Shown one piece after another: positions 23,489 to 32,739 of a DNA stretch of 64,000 nucleotides (the stretch's first letter is position 1; each line of letters starts with the position of its first letter). A program made the translations under genes and the position numbers. This DNA comes from Fusobacterium mortiferum ATCC 9817 (GTDB lineage Bacteria; Fusobacteriota; Fusobacteriia; Fusobacteriales; Fusobacteriaceae). The notes under the pieces are model-generated. The model was not told the DNA's origin, ran no database searches, and worked only from the letters and a program-made list of their open reading frames with translations. The DNA lies in NCBI RefSeq assembly GCF_000158195.2, contig NZ_GL987988.1, positions 780,215 to 844,214 of the forward strand, read 5' to 3'.

Positions 23489-24862
23489 TTAGATGATATG
23501 GTTCAATTTTTCAAATGCTAAATTAATATCTTTAATATCAGTTGAAGCAAAACTTATTCTAAAATATGGTCTATTTTTATTGTCTAAATAAAATGAAAAA
23601 GCGGGTAGAAGATATACTCCTTTATTTTGAGCTTCAATATAAAACTTATTATAATCTATTCTTTCATCAAGTTTAACCCAAATATAAAATCCTCCCTCTA
23701 TCTCATATTCTAAATTTAAAAATTTAATTTTCTCTAACTTTTCTTTTAAGAAGAGATACCGTTTTTCATATTTTTCTCTTAAAGTTTTAATATTTTTTTC
23801 TAGTATTTTTCTTTTAAGAAATTCTTTTAAAATATATTGGTCTAAACTAGAACTTGAAATATCTGAAAGAAATTTAGAAGTTTTTATTTTTTCAATAAGT
23901 TCATTAGGTAAAATCATAAAGGCTAGTCTTAGCCCTGGAGCTAAAATTTTTGAATATGATTTCATATAAATAACATACTTATTTTCTTTATCTAAATTTT
24001 TTAAAAAAATTCTTCTTTTTTCTTTATAATATAAATCAGAAGCAAAATCATCTTCTAAAATGTATGTTTTATATTTTTGAGCTAGATGAATTAATTGTTT
24101 TTTCTTTTCATTACTCCAAGAAATTCCAGTTGGACAGTTAAAATCCATCATTGTATAGATAAAACTAATTTTCTCTTTTTGTAAAAGTTCTTCTAATTCA
24201 AGCATATTAAATCCATCATTTTCCATAGTTACTGTAAAAATTTTACAATTGTTTTTAAAAATATTCAAAGCTCCATGGTAAGTAGGAGAACCTACAATTA
24301 TTTTATTTTTAGTTTTTGATATAATAGATTTCATAATTAAATCTAATCCTTGTTGAGCTCCATTAATTATTTGAATATTTTTAATAGAAATATCCATTTT
24401 TTTCTGTAATAATGTAAGTTTAATAACTTTTCTAAGCTCTTCATCTCCTTGAGTGTTAGCATAATTCATTATATTAGATGGAATATCTAATAATATTTCT
24501 TTTAACTTTATAAAGATATTTTCATCATAATCTTGGCTTCCACTAACAAAGTTAATAATAGCATTGTTATGAGTATTGATATTTCTAAATCCTTTATTAA
24601 AAGTTTCAACAGAACTATCTTTAGGATTATTATAAAATATATATTCTTTAGGTTTAACAAAAACTCCAGCGCCTTGTTTTTTTATAATATATCCATCACT
24701 CTCTAATAGATTATAAACTTTTAAAATAGTTAAGTGATTTACATTAAATTTTTGTGCAAGAAACCTAATTGAAGGTAACTTACTATTTTCAGGAAATTCA
24801 TTTTTCTCTATTTTTTCTTTAAAATAGTTATATATTTCTAAGTATTTAAAAGTATTTTTCAT
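23489..24862 (-). CDS. MocR/PdxR-family regulator (GntR-aminotransferase)
   Basis: A 457-residue two-domain protein. An N-terminal GntR winged helix (YLEIYNYFKEKIEKNEFPENSKLPSIRFLAQKFNVNHLTILKVYNLLESDGYI) is joined to an aminotransferase-like domain with the PLP-Lys region MKSYSKILAPGLRLAF. MocR proteins sense PLP or amino acids and regulate adjacent genes, usually divergent ones. Here the divergent genes are alaX and an EamA transporter, suggesting control of amino-acid export and proofreading. A perfect palindrome lies in its leader. Confidence 0.88.
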   Translation of the reverse strand: MKNTFKYLEIYNYFKEKIEKNEFPENSKLPSIRFLAQKFNVNHLTILKVYNLLESDGYIIKKQGAGVFVKPKEYIFYNNPKDSSVETFNKGFRNINTHNNAIINFVSGSQDYDENIFIKLKEILLDIPSNIMNYANTQGDEELRKVIKLTLLQKKMDISIKNIQIINGAQQGLDLIMKSIISKTKNKIIVGSPTYHGALNIFKNNCKIFTVTMENDGFNMLELEELLQKEKISFIYTMMDFNCPTGISWSNEKKKQLIHLAQKYKTYILEDDFASDLYYKEKRRIFLKNLDKENKYVIYMKSYSKILAPGLRLAFMILPNELIEKIKTSKFLSDISSSSLDQYILKEFLKRKILEKNIKTLREKYEKRYLFLKEKLEKIKFLNLEYEIEGGFYIWVKLDERIDYNKFYIEAQNKGVYLLPAFSFYLDNKNRPYFRISFASTDIKDINLAFEKLNHII

Positions 24863-24873
24863 ATTTACTCCTT

Positions 24874-24889
24874 AGTGTTATACAACACT
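24874..24889. promoter_or_regulatory. Candidate MocR operator palindrome
   Basis: A 16-bp inverted repeat AGTGTT-ATAC-AACACT lies 12 nt upstream of the mocR start codon. A further half-site AGTGTTATA occurs at 24952-24960 on the alaX side. Conservation elsewhere is untested. Confidence 0.5.
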
Positions 24890-25009
24890 TTTTATATATA
24901 AGATTGACTCTATATAAAAATATATAGTATAGGTAATATAACAGTAAATTAAGTGTTATATAGATAGTACTATCTTTCTAATGATTTGTAAAGAGATTTA
25001 GGAGGAAAA

Positions 25010-25768
25010 ATGAGAACAGAAAAGTTATATTATAAGAATCAATTTTTAACTACTTGTAAGGCTAAACTTATTGAGGTAAATGAAAGGGGACTAGTTTTTG
25101 ATAAAACAATTGCTTATCCTGAAGGAGGAGGACAAATTGGAGATAGTGGAATATTAATTAGAGAAAAAACAAAAGAAGAGATAGAATTTTTAGATACTAC
25201 AAAAATTAAAGGAAGAAATATTTATTTAGAAGATTTTCCAGTAATAAAAGTTGAAGGAGTAATTATTCATCATATAAATATATCTTTATTAAATAATTTA
25301 GAACTAGGAGAGGAATTTATAATTAAATTGAATGTTGAAAAAAGAGCTAAAACTACATTACATCATTCAGGGTTACATCTAGCATTAATGATTTTAGCAA
25401 ATATGAGAGAGGGAATTGATAAAAAAATAGTTGGAGCTAAAATAACTGATACTTATGGTAGATTAGATTTCTCCACAGAAGAAAAATTTTCAAAAGAAGA
25501 ACTTCAAAAAATCGAAGATAAATGTAATGAACTTATACAAGAAAAATTAGAAATTTCTAGTTATCATCATACAGTTGAAAATGAAGCTATTTACTGGAAA
25601 TGTTTAGATTATAGTGTTCCTTGTGGAGGGACTCATTGTGATAATACAAAATATTTGGGAAAAATGAAAGTGAAAAGAAAAAATATAGGAAAAACTTCTG
25701 AAAGATTGATTATTGAATTAAATGAAATAGAAGAATTTTTTAAGTTATATGGTGAAGATAATGAATAA
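25010..25768 (+). CDS. alaX: Alanyl-tRNA editing protein AlaX
   Basis: A 252-residue trans-editing protein resembling the C-terminal editing half of AlaRS. It has the N-terminal beta-barrel block YPEGGGQIGDSG, the metal motif HHSGLHL, and the second pair in PCGGTHC. It hydrolyses Ser- or Gly-mischarged tRNA-Ala in the cytosol. AGGAGG precedes the ATG. It is divergent from the MocR gene and overlaps the EamA transporter start, so alaX and the transporter probably form one MocR-regulated unit. Confidence 0.9.
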   Translation: MRTEKLYYKNQFLTTCKAKLIEVNERGLVFDKTIAYPEGGGQIGDSGILIREKTKEEIEFLDTTKIKGRNIYLEDFPVIKVEGVIIHHINISLLNNLELGEEFIIKLNVEKRAKTTLHHSGLHLALMILANMREGIDKKIVGAKITDTYGRLDFSTEEKFSKEELQKIEDKCNELIQEKLEISSYHHTVENEAIYWKCLDYSVPCGGTHCDNTKYLGKMKVKRKNIGKTSERLIIELNEIEEFFKLYGEDNE

Positions 25769-26617
25769 TGAATCTATAAATAAATATATATTTTATACTA
25801 TTTTAGCAATTTGTTTTTTAGCAACTGGAGGAATATTTGTTAAATTAAGTTCCTTACCTCCTATTGCAACAGGTTTTTATAGGATATTATTTTCTATACC
25901 ATTACTTTATCCATTTGTAAAAGATGAAATGAAGAAAATTGAATTTAAAAATATAATTTTAATAATATTAGCAGGAATATTTTTAGCATTAGATTTAATT
26001 TTTTGGAATATCTCTTTCTCATTTACAACAGTAGCTAATGCAAATTTATTAGCAAATTTAGTTCCATTTACAATTATTCCTCTTTCTTATTTATTTACAA
26101 AAAGAAATTTTCCATTTCTTTTATACTAGGAGGAATTATTACAATTGTAGGATTAATAGTTTTAATGAGTGGAAAGATAAATCCAACTTTAGAAAATTAT
26201 AAGGGAGATATATTAGCTTTTATAACTTCTATATTTTATGGGTTATTTTTATTGACAGTTTCAAAAATAAGAGAAAAAGTAAGTGCCTTAAGCATTATCT
26301 TTATAAGTGGGTTTGGAGGAGGAATTACTCTTTTTCTAACAATGTTACTAAAAGAAGGAGTACAATATCCACACTCATTAAGTGAGTTATACCCTCTATT
26401 AGGATTAGCACTAATTTCTCAAATTTTTGGACAAGGTTTATTAAGTTATACAGTAGGAAAAGTAGATGTAAATTTATCATCAATTATAGTTTTAGCTCAA
26501 CCAATTATTGCTACTCTATATTCATATTTTTTATTTAGTGAAGTATTGAGTTTACAAGAATTTTTTGGAATGGGAATAATTTTAATAGGAATATATATAG
26601 CTAAAAAAAATTTCTAG
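25761..26617 (+). pseudogene. EamA/DMT-family transporter, frameshifted
   Basis: The two halves of a ten-helix drug/metabolite transporter lie in different frames. The first (25761-26129) begins NKYIFYTILAICFLATGGIFVKLSSLPPIATGFYRILFSIPLL and stops early. The second resumes as ISFILGGIITIVGLIVLMSG and ends at 26617 with the usual SEVLSLQEFFGMGIILIGIYIAKK. Loss of one A in the A-run at 26099-26103 would explain the shift. It could be a real pseudogene, a sequence error or slippage-dependent expression. It overlaps alaX by 8 nt; the substrate is probably an amino acid or metabolite. Confidence 0.82.
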
Positions 26618-26627
26618 AATTAAAAAT

Positions 26628-26676
26628 AAAGAAGAAAATCTTACTTATAACTATTAGTAAAATTTTCTTCTTTTTA
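26628..26676. terminator. Bidirectional terminator between EamA gene and ABC-F gene
   Basis: A stem formed by GAAGAAAAT-TTACT and AGTAA-ATTTTCTTC with one bulge and flanking A/T runs, between converging genes. Confidence 0.78.
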
Positions 26677-26685
26677 TTATTTTAA

Positions 26686-28308
26686 TTATTCAGCATAAAG
26701 CTCTTCAAGTCTAGCTTGAACTCTTTCATCTTCTAAATATTCGTCGTAAGTCATAGTTTTATCTAAAATTCCTTTAGGAGTGATTTCGATAATTCTATTA
26801 GCTACTGTTTGAATAAATTCGTGGTCATGAGCTCCAAATAGTATTGTTCCCTTGAAGTTGATTAAAGCTTTGTTTAATGATGTAATTGACTCAAGGTCTA
26901 AGTGGTCATTAGGGTTATCAAACATAAGTACGTTAGCATTAGTAAGCATCATTCTAGCTATCATACATCTTACTTTTTCCCCTCCAGATAGAACTGAACA
27001 GCTCTTTAATGTTTCCTCTCCAGTAAATAGCATTCTACCTAAGAATCCTCTTACAAAAGCTTCATGTTGGTCAGGAGAATATGGTCTTAACCACTCGATT
27101 AGATTTAAATCTTTATTTTCAAAGAATTTAGTATTATCCTTTGGCATATATGCTTGACTAGTAGTAACTCCCCAAGTGTAACTTCCAGAATCTGGTTCCA
27201 TTTCTCCACTTAATATATTTAATAAAGTAGTTTTAACAATATCGTTTTTAGCTAAGAATACAACTTTATCTCCAGTATAGATAGTGAATGAAACGTTATC
27301 TAATACCTTTACTCCATCTACTGTTTTAGTTAGGTTTTCAACTTTAAGCATGTTGTTTCCAGCTTCTCTCTCTTGCTTAAACTCAACAAATGGATATTTT
27401 CTATTAGAGATTTGCATATCTTCAAGTTGTAATTTATCAAGTAGTTTCTTTCTTGAAGTAGCTTGCTTAGACTTAGATGCATTAGCACTGAATCTAGCAA
27501 TAAACTCTTGTAACTCTTGTCTTTTTTGCTCAAGCTTTTTATTTTTAGCAGAGATAAGTTTTGTCATAAGTTGGTTTGACTCATACCAGAAATCATAGTT
27601 TCCAACATACATTTTAATTTTTCCATAGTCTATATCTGTGATATGTGTACATACTTTATTTAAGAAGTGTCTATCATGAGATACAACTATTACAGTAGTA
27701 TTATCTAAATCCATTAAGAAATTTTCAAGCCAAGTTATAGCTTTGATATCAAGTCCGTTTGTAGGCTCGTCTAATAGTAGTACATCAGGATGTCCAAATA
27801 GAGCTTGAGCAAGTAATACCTTAACTTTTTCTGGCTCTCCTAACTCTTTCATATATTTATGATGTAAATCAGTACCAATTCCTAATCCCATAAGTAGAGT
27901 TTCAGCTTCTGTTTCAGCTTCCCAACCATTAAGTTCAGCAAACTCCCCTTCTAACTCTCCAGCTCTAATACCATCTTCATCAGTAAATTCTTCTTTAGCA
28001 TATATAGCATTTTTTTCAACAATGATATCCCATAATTTTTTATGTCCCATAAGAACAACATCTAAAACTTTATCCTCTTCATGTGCAAAGTGGTTTTGGT
28101 TTAAAACAGCCATTCTTTTATTTTTGTCAAAAATTACCTCTCCCTCAGTAGGTTCTAATACTCCTGAAAGGATTTTTACAAATGTAGACTTACCAGCACC
28201 ATTAGCTCCTATAAGTCCATAACAGTTTCCAGGTGTAAATTTGATATTTACATCTTCGAAAAGTTTTCTACCAGAAAATCTCATACCTAGATTACTAGTT
28301 GCTATCAT
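26686..28308 (-). CDS. ABC-F family ATPase, YbiT-like
   Basis: A 540-residue soluble protein with two ABC domains and no membrane segments. The first Walker A is GANGAGKST and the first Walker B is LLLDEPTNGLD. The second domain has the signature LSGGEKVRC and Walker B LMFDNPNDHLD, with an interdomain linker rich in Lys and Gln. The first signature motif and the second P-loop (FLAKNDIVKTTL) are degenerate, as in YbiT-type members. ABC-F proteins act on the ribosome E site to modulate translation or stress response. Resistance function is not indicated. Confidence 0.9.
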   Translation of the reverse strand: MIATSNLGMRFSGRKLFEDVNIKFTPGNCYGLIGANGAGKSTFVKILSGVLEPTEGEVIFDKNKRMAVLNQNHFAHEEDKVLDVVLMGHKKLWDIIVEKNAIYAKEEFTDEDGIRAGELEGEFAELNGWEAETEAETLLMGLGIGTDLHHKYMKELGEPEKVKVLLAQALFGHPDVLLLDEPTNGLDIKAITWLENFLMDLDNTTVIVVSHDRHFLNKVCTHITDIDYGKIKMYVGNYDFWYESNQLMTKLISAKNKKLEQKRQELQEFIARFSANASKSKQATSRKKLLDKLQLEDMQISNRKYPFVEFKQEREAGNNMLKVENLTKTVDGVKVLDNVSFTIYTGDKVVFLAKNDIVKTTLLNILSGEMEPDSGSYTWGVTTSQAYMPKDNTKFFENKDLNLIEWLRPYSPDQHEAFVRGFLGRMLFTGEETLKSCSVLSGGEKVRCMIARMMLTNANVLMFDNPNDHLDLESITSLNKALINFKGTILFGAHDHEFIQTVANRIIEITPKGILDKTMTYDEYLEDERVQARLEELYAE

Positions 28309-28350
28309 TTAAATAATTCCTCCTTATTTACTCTCAAAAAATTCCATAAT

Positions 28351-28379
28351 ATTATATCATTTATTTTGAACTTTTACAA
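28351..28379 (-). promoter_or_regulatory. ABC-F gene promoter
   Basis: Minus strand TTGTAA-N17-TATAAT, 42 nt before the start codon. Confidence 0.75.
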
Positions 28380-28392
28380 TTAAAAAAATATA

Positions 28393-28421
28393 TTGAGTTT
28401 TTTTAAATTTTATCATATAAT
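28393..28421 (+). promoter_or_regulatory. Promoter of OYE-earP-efp unit
   Basis: Plus strand TTGAGT-N17-TATAAT, 34 nt before the start of the flavin oxidoreductase gene. Confidence 0.75.
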
Positions 28422-28455
28422 ATAACCTGAATGTTTTTAAGAAAAGGAGATGAAA

Positions 28456-29415
28456 ATGGCATCTATATTTGATAGTCTAAAAATAAAAAATATAGAGTTG
28501 AGAAATAGAATAGTTCTTCCACCACTTGTAAGATTTTCTATTGTAGGTTTAGATGGATATGTTACAGATGAGTTAGTAGATTGGTATGAAGATGTTCTTC
28601 GTGGAGGAGTAGGATTTGTAATAGTTGAAGCTACTGCTGTTAGTGAAGATGGAAAACTTAGAGAAAATCAACTTGGAATATGGAATGACTCCTTTATCTC
28701 TGGACTTAAAAGAATAGCAGACAAATGCCATGAATATAATGTTCCAGTACTTATACAGATACATCATGCAGGATTTAAAGAAGGAATAAAAGATGTAGAT
28801 AAGTCTATCCTTGATGAGATTTTAGAAAAATTTAAATCAGCTTTTAAAAGAGCAAAACTTGCAGGTTTTGATGGGATAGAGATACATGGAGCCCATACCT
28901 ATCTTATCTCTCAACTTAATTCAAGACTTTGGAATACTAGAGATGATGAGTATGGAGGAAGCTTTGAAAAAAGAATGTATTTTTCAAGAAGATTAATTGA
29001 AGAAACAAGAGAATTATTTGATGATAATTTTATATTGGGATATAGAATGGGAGGAAATGAACCAGAGCTTTCAGATGGAATAGAGATAGCTAAGTATTTA
29101 GAGAGTTTAGGAATAGATTTAATCCATGTTTCTTCTGGAGTTCCAGCTCCTAAATATACAAGAAAAGAAAAAATTGATGTACCTAAAGATTTTCCACTTG
29201 ATTGGGTAATTTATATGGGGACAGAGATAAAAAAACATATAAATATTCCTGTTATTGGAGTTAGAAATATAAAAAAAGAAAAACAAGCAAGTTGGCTTGT
29301 TGAAAATAATCTTCTTGACCTTGTAGCTGTTGGAAGAGCTATGATAGCTCGTCCAAATTGGGTAAATGTAGCTAGAAAGGAGTATATTGCTAGAAATGGA
29401 ATTAAAAACTCTTGA
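28456..29415 (+). CDS. NADH:flavin oxidoreductase, old yellow enzyme family
   Basis: About 319 residues forming a TIM barrel with OYE blocks: IELRNRIVLPPL, VPVLIQIHHAGF, FDGIEIHGAHTYLISQLNSRLWNTRDDEYGGSFEKRM, and the C-terminal FMN phosphate site VGRAMIARPNW. Family members reduce activated C=C bonds with FMN. The C-terminal Fe-S/FAD half of 2,4-dienoyl-CoA reductases is absent. AAAGGAG is spaced for ATG 28456, not 28450. Its 3' end overlaps the earP start by about 20 nt. Confidence 0.88.
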   Translation: MASIFDSLKIKNIELRNRIVLPPLVRFSIVGLDGYVTDELVDWYEDVLRGGVGFVIVEATAVSEDGKLRENQLGIWNDSFISGLKRIADKCHEYNVPVLIQIHHAGFKEGIKDVDKSILDEILEKFKSAFKRAKLAGFDGIEIHGAHTYLISQLNSRLWNTRDDEYGGSFEKRMYFSRRLIEETRELFDDNFILGYRMGGNEPELSDGIEIAKYLESLGIDLIHVSSGVPAPKYTRKEKIDVPKDFPLDWVIYMGTEIKKHINIPVIGVRNIKKEKQASWLVENNLLDLVAVGRAMIARPNWVNVARKEYIARNGIKNS

Positions 29416-30558
29416 TATATTTTGTGAGATTATAGATAACTATGGAGATATTGGAGTAGTTTATCGTATTGCTAAGGAGTTGGATAAAATTTTTCCCAAC
29501 TCAAAAATAAGAGTGTTTCTTAATAGATTAGAAGAATTTAAGAAAATAAACTCTCAAGTGAAAGATACTCCGTGTCAAATAATAGATGGGATAGAGTATA
29601 TAACTTTTGATTATGTACAGAAAAAAGCAAAAGAGCTTTCTACATCTCAAGTTATTATAGAGGCTTTTGGTTGTAAGATACCAGATGAGTATATGGAAAT
29701 AGCTTATGGAAATTCAGAGTTATTAATTAATCTAGAATATCTTTCAGCAGAGGATTGGATAGAGGATTTTCATTTACAAAGTTCTCCACTAGGAAAGGAA
29801 AAATTAAAAAAAGTTTTTTTTATGCCTGGATTTACAGAAAAATCTGGGGGAATAATAGCCGATTCTAATTATCTAGAGAGAATAGAAAAGGTTATAAAAA
29901 ATAGAGACTTTTATACTAAAAAATATCTTGGTAATATTGAGAATAGAGATAAAAAAATAGTAGGAACTCTTTTTTCCTATGAGAAAAATTTTACAACTCT
30001 CTTTGAAGAAGTGAAAAAACTTGACAGAGAAGTAGTTATTTTAGCTATGGGAGAAAAGACACAGGAGAGTCTAAAAAAAATTTTTGAAAAAATTTAATAG
30101 AAGACTTTAGAAATTCTTTAAAATATGGTAAAATAGAGGTAAGATTTTTAGAGTTTCTTAATCAGGAAGAATATGAAGAATTAATCAATGTAGTAGATTT
30201 TAATTTTGTAAGAGGAGAGGATTCTTTTATAAGAGCTGTTCTTACAGGTAAGCCATGTATGTGGCATATCTACTGTCAAGAGGATTATGCTCATATGGAT
30301 AAGATTGAGGGATTCTTAGATAAATATAAGAGAGTGATTAAAGGCTTTGCTACTGAAGAGTTTTTAGTCAATATGGAAAAGTTTTTTAAAGATTATAATT
30401 TTAGAAAGGAAAACAGTTTGGAGCTTGGAAAGGAAAGTTATCTTTACTTTTTTGAGAACCTCACAGAGATAGAGAAAAATAATTCTATCTTTAGAGATTT
30501 TCTTATACAAAAATGTAATCTTATAAATAAATTAAAAGATTTTATAGAAAAATATTGA
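29396..30558 (+). pseudogene. earP: EF-P arginine rhamnosyltransferase EarP, frameshifted
   Basis: EarP adds rhamnose from dTDP-rhamnose to Arg32 of EF-P. The N-terminal frame has the family start LDIFCEIIDNYGDIGVVYRIAKEL and breaks at 30097. The next frame continues NLIEDFRNSLKYG and contains the conserved NFVRGEDSFIRAVLTGKP, MWHIY, ending at 30558. One A missing from the A6 run at 30087-30092 explains the shift. Truncation would remove the RGEDS nucleotide-sugar site. The gene is 12 nt upstream of efp, whose product has Arg32, so function is expected to matter. Sequencing error, true loss or slippage are all possible. Start ATG 29396 or TTG 29387. Confidence 0.88.
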
Positions 30559-30570
30559 GGAGGTTTACAA

Positions 30571-31134
30571 ATGAAAATAGCTCAAGAATTAAGAGCAGGA
30601 AGCACAATCAAGATTGGAAACGATCCATTTGTAATTTTAAAAGCTGAGTACAACAAATCAGGAAGAAACGCCGCTGTTGTAAAATTCAAAATGAAAAACT
30701 TAATATCAGGAAACATTTCTGACGCTGTTTATAAAGCAGATGACAAAATGGACGATATCAGACTTGATAAAGTAAAAGCAGTTTACTCATACCACGATGG
30801 AGCATTCTATGTTTTCTCTAACCCAGAAACTTGGGACCAAATCGAACTTAAAGAGGAAGATTTAGGAGATGCTCTATACTACTTAGAAGAAGAAATGGAA
30901 TTAGAAGTAGTTTATTATGAGTCTACTCCAGTTGCAGTAGAGTTACCTACTTTCGTAGAGAGAGAAATCATCTATACTGAGCCAGGATTAAGAGGAGATA
31001 CTACTGGTAAAGTATTAAAACCAGCTAAAATCAATACAGGATTTGAAATTCAAGTTCCTCTATTTGTAGAGCAAGGAGAATGGATAAAAATCGATACTAG
31101 AACTAACGAATATGTAGAAAGAATTAAAAAATAG
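30571..31134 (+). CDS. efp: Translation elongation factor P (Arg32 type)
   Basis: A 187-residue three-domain EF-P that relieves ribosome stalling at polyproline. The loop at the tip of domain I reads NKSGRNAAVV with Arg at position 32. This is the form modified by EarP rhamnosylation, rather than the Lys type modified by EpmA or deoxyhypusine-like systems. The C-terminal domain has the signature VPLFVEQGEWIKIDTRTNEYVERI. GGAGG precedes the ATG. The gene follows earP directly, so modifier and substrate are co-expressed. Codon choice is more C-rich than in neighbours, consistent with high expression. Confidence 0.96.
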   Translation: MKIAQELRAGSTIKIGNDPFVILKAEYNKSGRNAAVVKFKMKNLISGNISDAVYKADDKMDDIRLDKVKAVYSYHDGAFYVFSNPETWDQIELKEEDLGDALYYLEEEMELEVVYYESTPVAVELPTFVEREIIYTEPGLRGDTTGKVLKPAKINTGFEIQVPLFVEQGEWIKIDTRTNEYVERIKK

Positions 31135-31147
31135 TTCTATATAGTTT

Positions 31148-31173
31148 GGAGAGTGTAAAAACTCTCCTTTTTC
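31148..31173 (+). terminator. efp terminator
   Basis: Stem GGAGAGT / ACTCTCC with a 6-nt loop followed by TTTTTC. Confidence 0.85.
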
Positions 31174-31204
31174 TTTAAATTATTTTTACTAGATGAGTAT
31201 TTAC

Positions 31205-31238
31205 AAAAAGACCAAGGCATAAACACCTTGGTCTTTAT
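31205..31238 (-). terminator. aspA terminator
   Basis: An 11-bp stem AAAGACCAAGG / CCTTGGTCTTT with an 8-nt loop, just downstream of the aspA stop on the minus strand. Confidence 0.85.
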
Positions 31239-31246
31239 ATTAAAAA

Positions 31247-32668
31247 CTATTTATTTTTCTTTAATAATGCTTTTCCAGGGATACCAGGTTTTGTCATCTC
31301 AAATGGATTTAAGATAACATCTAAATCCTCTTTAGATAGTAATCCTCTCTGAAGAACTATTTGTGCAACAGGTACACCAGTTTTTATAGATTCTTTTGCT
31401 ATTTCAGCAGCATTTTTATATCCAATATGAGGGTTTAGAGCTGTAATTATTCCTACACTTCTATCTACCCAATATTTACAGTTTTCTTCTTGAGCTGTAA
31501 TTCCTTTTAAACAGTTTTCAATAAATGTTATAATACCATTCTTTAAAATCTCAATAGATTGGAATAGGTTAAAGAATAAAACAGGCTCAAAAACATTTAA
31601 TTCTAATTGCCCAGCTTCAGCAGCTTTAGTTATAGTTATATCATTACCAAAGATTTGGAAACAAACTTGGTTTAAAACTTCTGGTATAACTGGATTTACT
31701 TTTCCTGGCATAATTGATGAACCTGGTTGTTGTTGAGGAAGTAATATTTCAGCAAGTCCTGCTTTTGGTCCAGAAGCCATAAGTCTAATATCATTAGCAG
31801 TCTTAGATAAATTTACAGCACAAGTTTTTAAAGCTGAAGATAACCATACAAAGCTATCTAAGTTTCTAGTTCCGTCAACTAAATCTGGAGATTGTTTAAA
31901 TTCAAATCCAGTAACTTCTGATAAAATTCTTACAACATTTTTTACATATTCAACATCAGCATTAATTCCTGTTCCTACAGCAGTAGCTCCCATATTAACA
32001 TAAGTTAATTCTTCCACAGCAGCAGAGATTCTTTTTATATCTCTAAGTACAGGTTGAGAGAAAGCTCTAAACTCTTGCCCAAGTCTAATAGGTACAGCAT
32101 CTTGTAAGTGTGTTCTACCCATTTTTATGACATGGTCAAATTCATTCCCTTTAGCTTGTAAAGTATCATATAGATATTGTAAATCTGTTAATAAATCTTT
32201 TATTAATAATTGGACAGTTAGTTTTCCAGCTGTTGGGACAACATCATTAGTAGATTGTCCATAGTTAACATGGTCATTAGGGTGACATCTATCATATTTT
32301 CCTAATTCTCCACCTAAAATTTCATTAGCTCTATTAGCTATAACTTCATTCATATTCATATTCATTGAAGTTCCAGCTCCACCTTGAATAACGTCAGTTA
32401 TAAATTGGTCTCTAAATTTACCTGCAATTATTTCATCAGCAGCTTGAATCATAGCTTCTTCTACTTCTTTAGAAATTACTCCAGCTTCGTAGTTTGCTCT
32501 TGAAGTAGCTTTTTTTACATAAGCAAGTGCAGTAATAAATGTATCGCTAAGTCCATATCCAGTAATATGGAAATTATTTTTTCCTCTTAAAGATTGTACT
32601 CCATAATAAGCTCCAGCAGGAACTTCTAAAGTACCAATTGAATCACTTTCTAATCTAAATTTTTCCAT
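31247..32668 (-). CDS. aspA: Aspartate ammonia-lyase (aspartase)
   Basis: About 473 residues of the fumarase/aspartase superfamily: YYGVQSLRG near the N-terminus, HPNDHVNYGQSTNDVVPTA, the catalytic-loop signature GSSIMPGKVNPVIPE, and MGRTHLQDAVPIRLGQEF. Aspartase deaminates aspartate to fumarate and ammonia, important in amino-acid-fermenting anaerobes. AspA rather than fumarase is chosen from the overall sequence style (NITGYGLSD) and the neighbouring asparaginase. ATG 32668 follows GGAGG; the upstream TTG frame is not a true start. Confidence 0.9.
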   Translation of the reverse strand: MEKFRLESDSIGTLEVPAGAYYGVQSLRGKNNFHITGYGLSDTFITALAYVKKATSRANYEAGVISKEVEEAMIQAADEIIAGKFRDQFITDVIQGGAGTSMNMNMNEVIANRANEILGGELGKYDRCHPNDHVNYGQSTNDVVPTAGKLTVQLLIKDLLTDLQYLYDTLQAKGNEFDHVIKMGRTHLQDAVPIRLGQEFRAFSQPVLRDIKRISAAVEELTYVNMGATAVGTGINADVEYVKNVVRILSEVTGFEFKQSPDLVDGTRNLDSFVWLSSALKTCAVNLSKTANDIRLMASGPKAGLAEILLPQQQPGSSIMPGKVNPVIPEVLNQVCFQIFGNDITITKAAEAGQLELNVFEPVLFFNLFQSIEILKNGIITFIENCLKGITAQEENCKYWVDRSVGIITALNPHIGYKNAAEIAKESIKTGVPVAQIVLQRGLLSKEDLDVILNPFEMTKPGIPGKALLKKNK

Positions 32669-32710
32669 TATCTTTTCCTCCAACTTTTTAGAAATATATC
32701 TTATACTATT

Positions 32711-32739
32711 ATGATACTTTTATTTTGATCTTTTTTCAA
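32711..32739 (-). promoter_or_regulatory. aspA promoter
   Basis: Minus strand TTGAAA-N17-TATCAT, 42 nt upstream of the aspA start codon. Confidence 0.75.
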
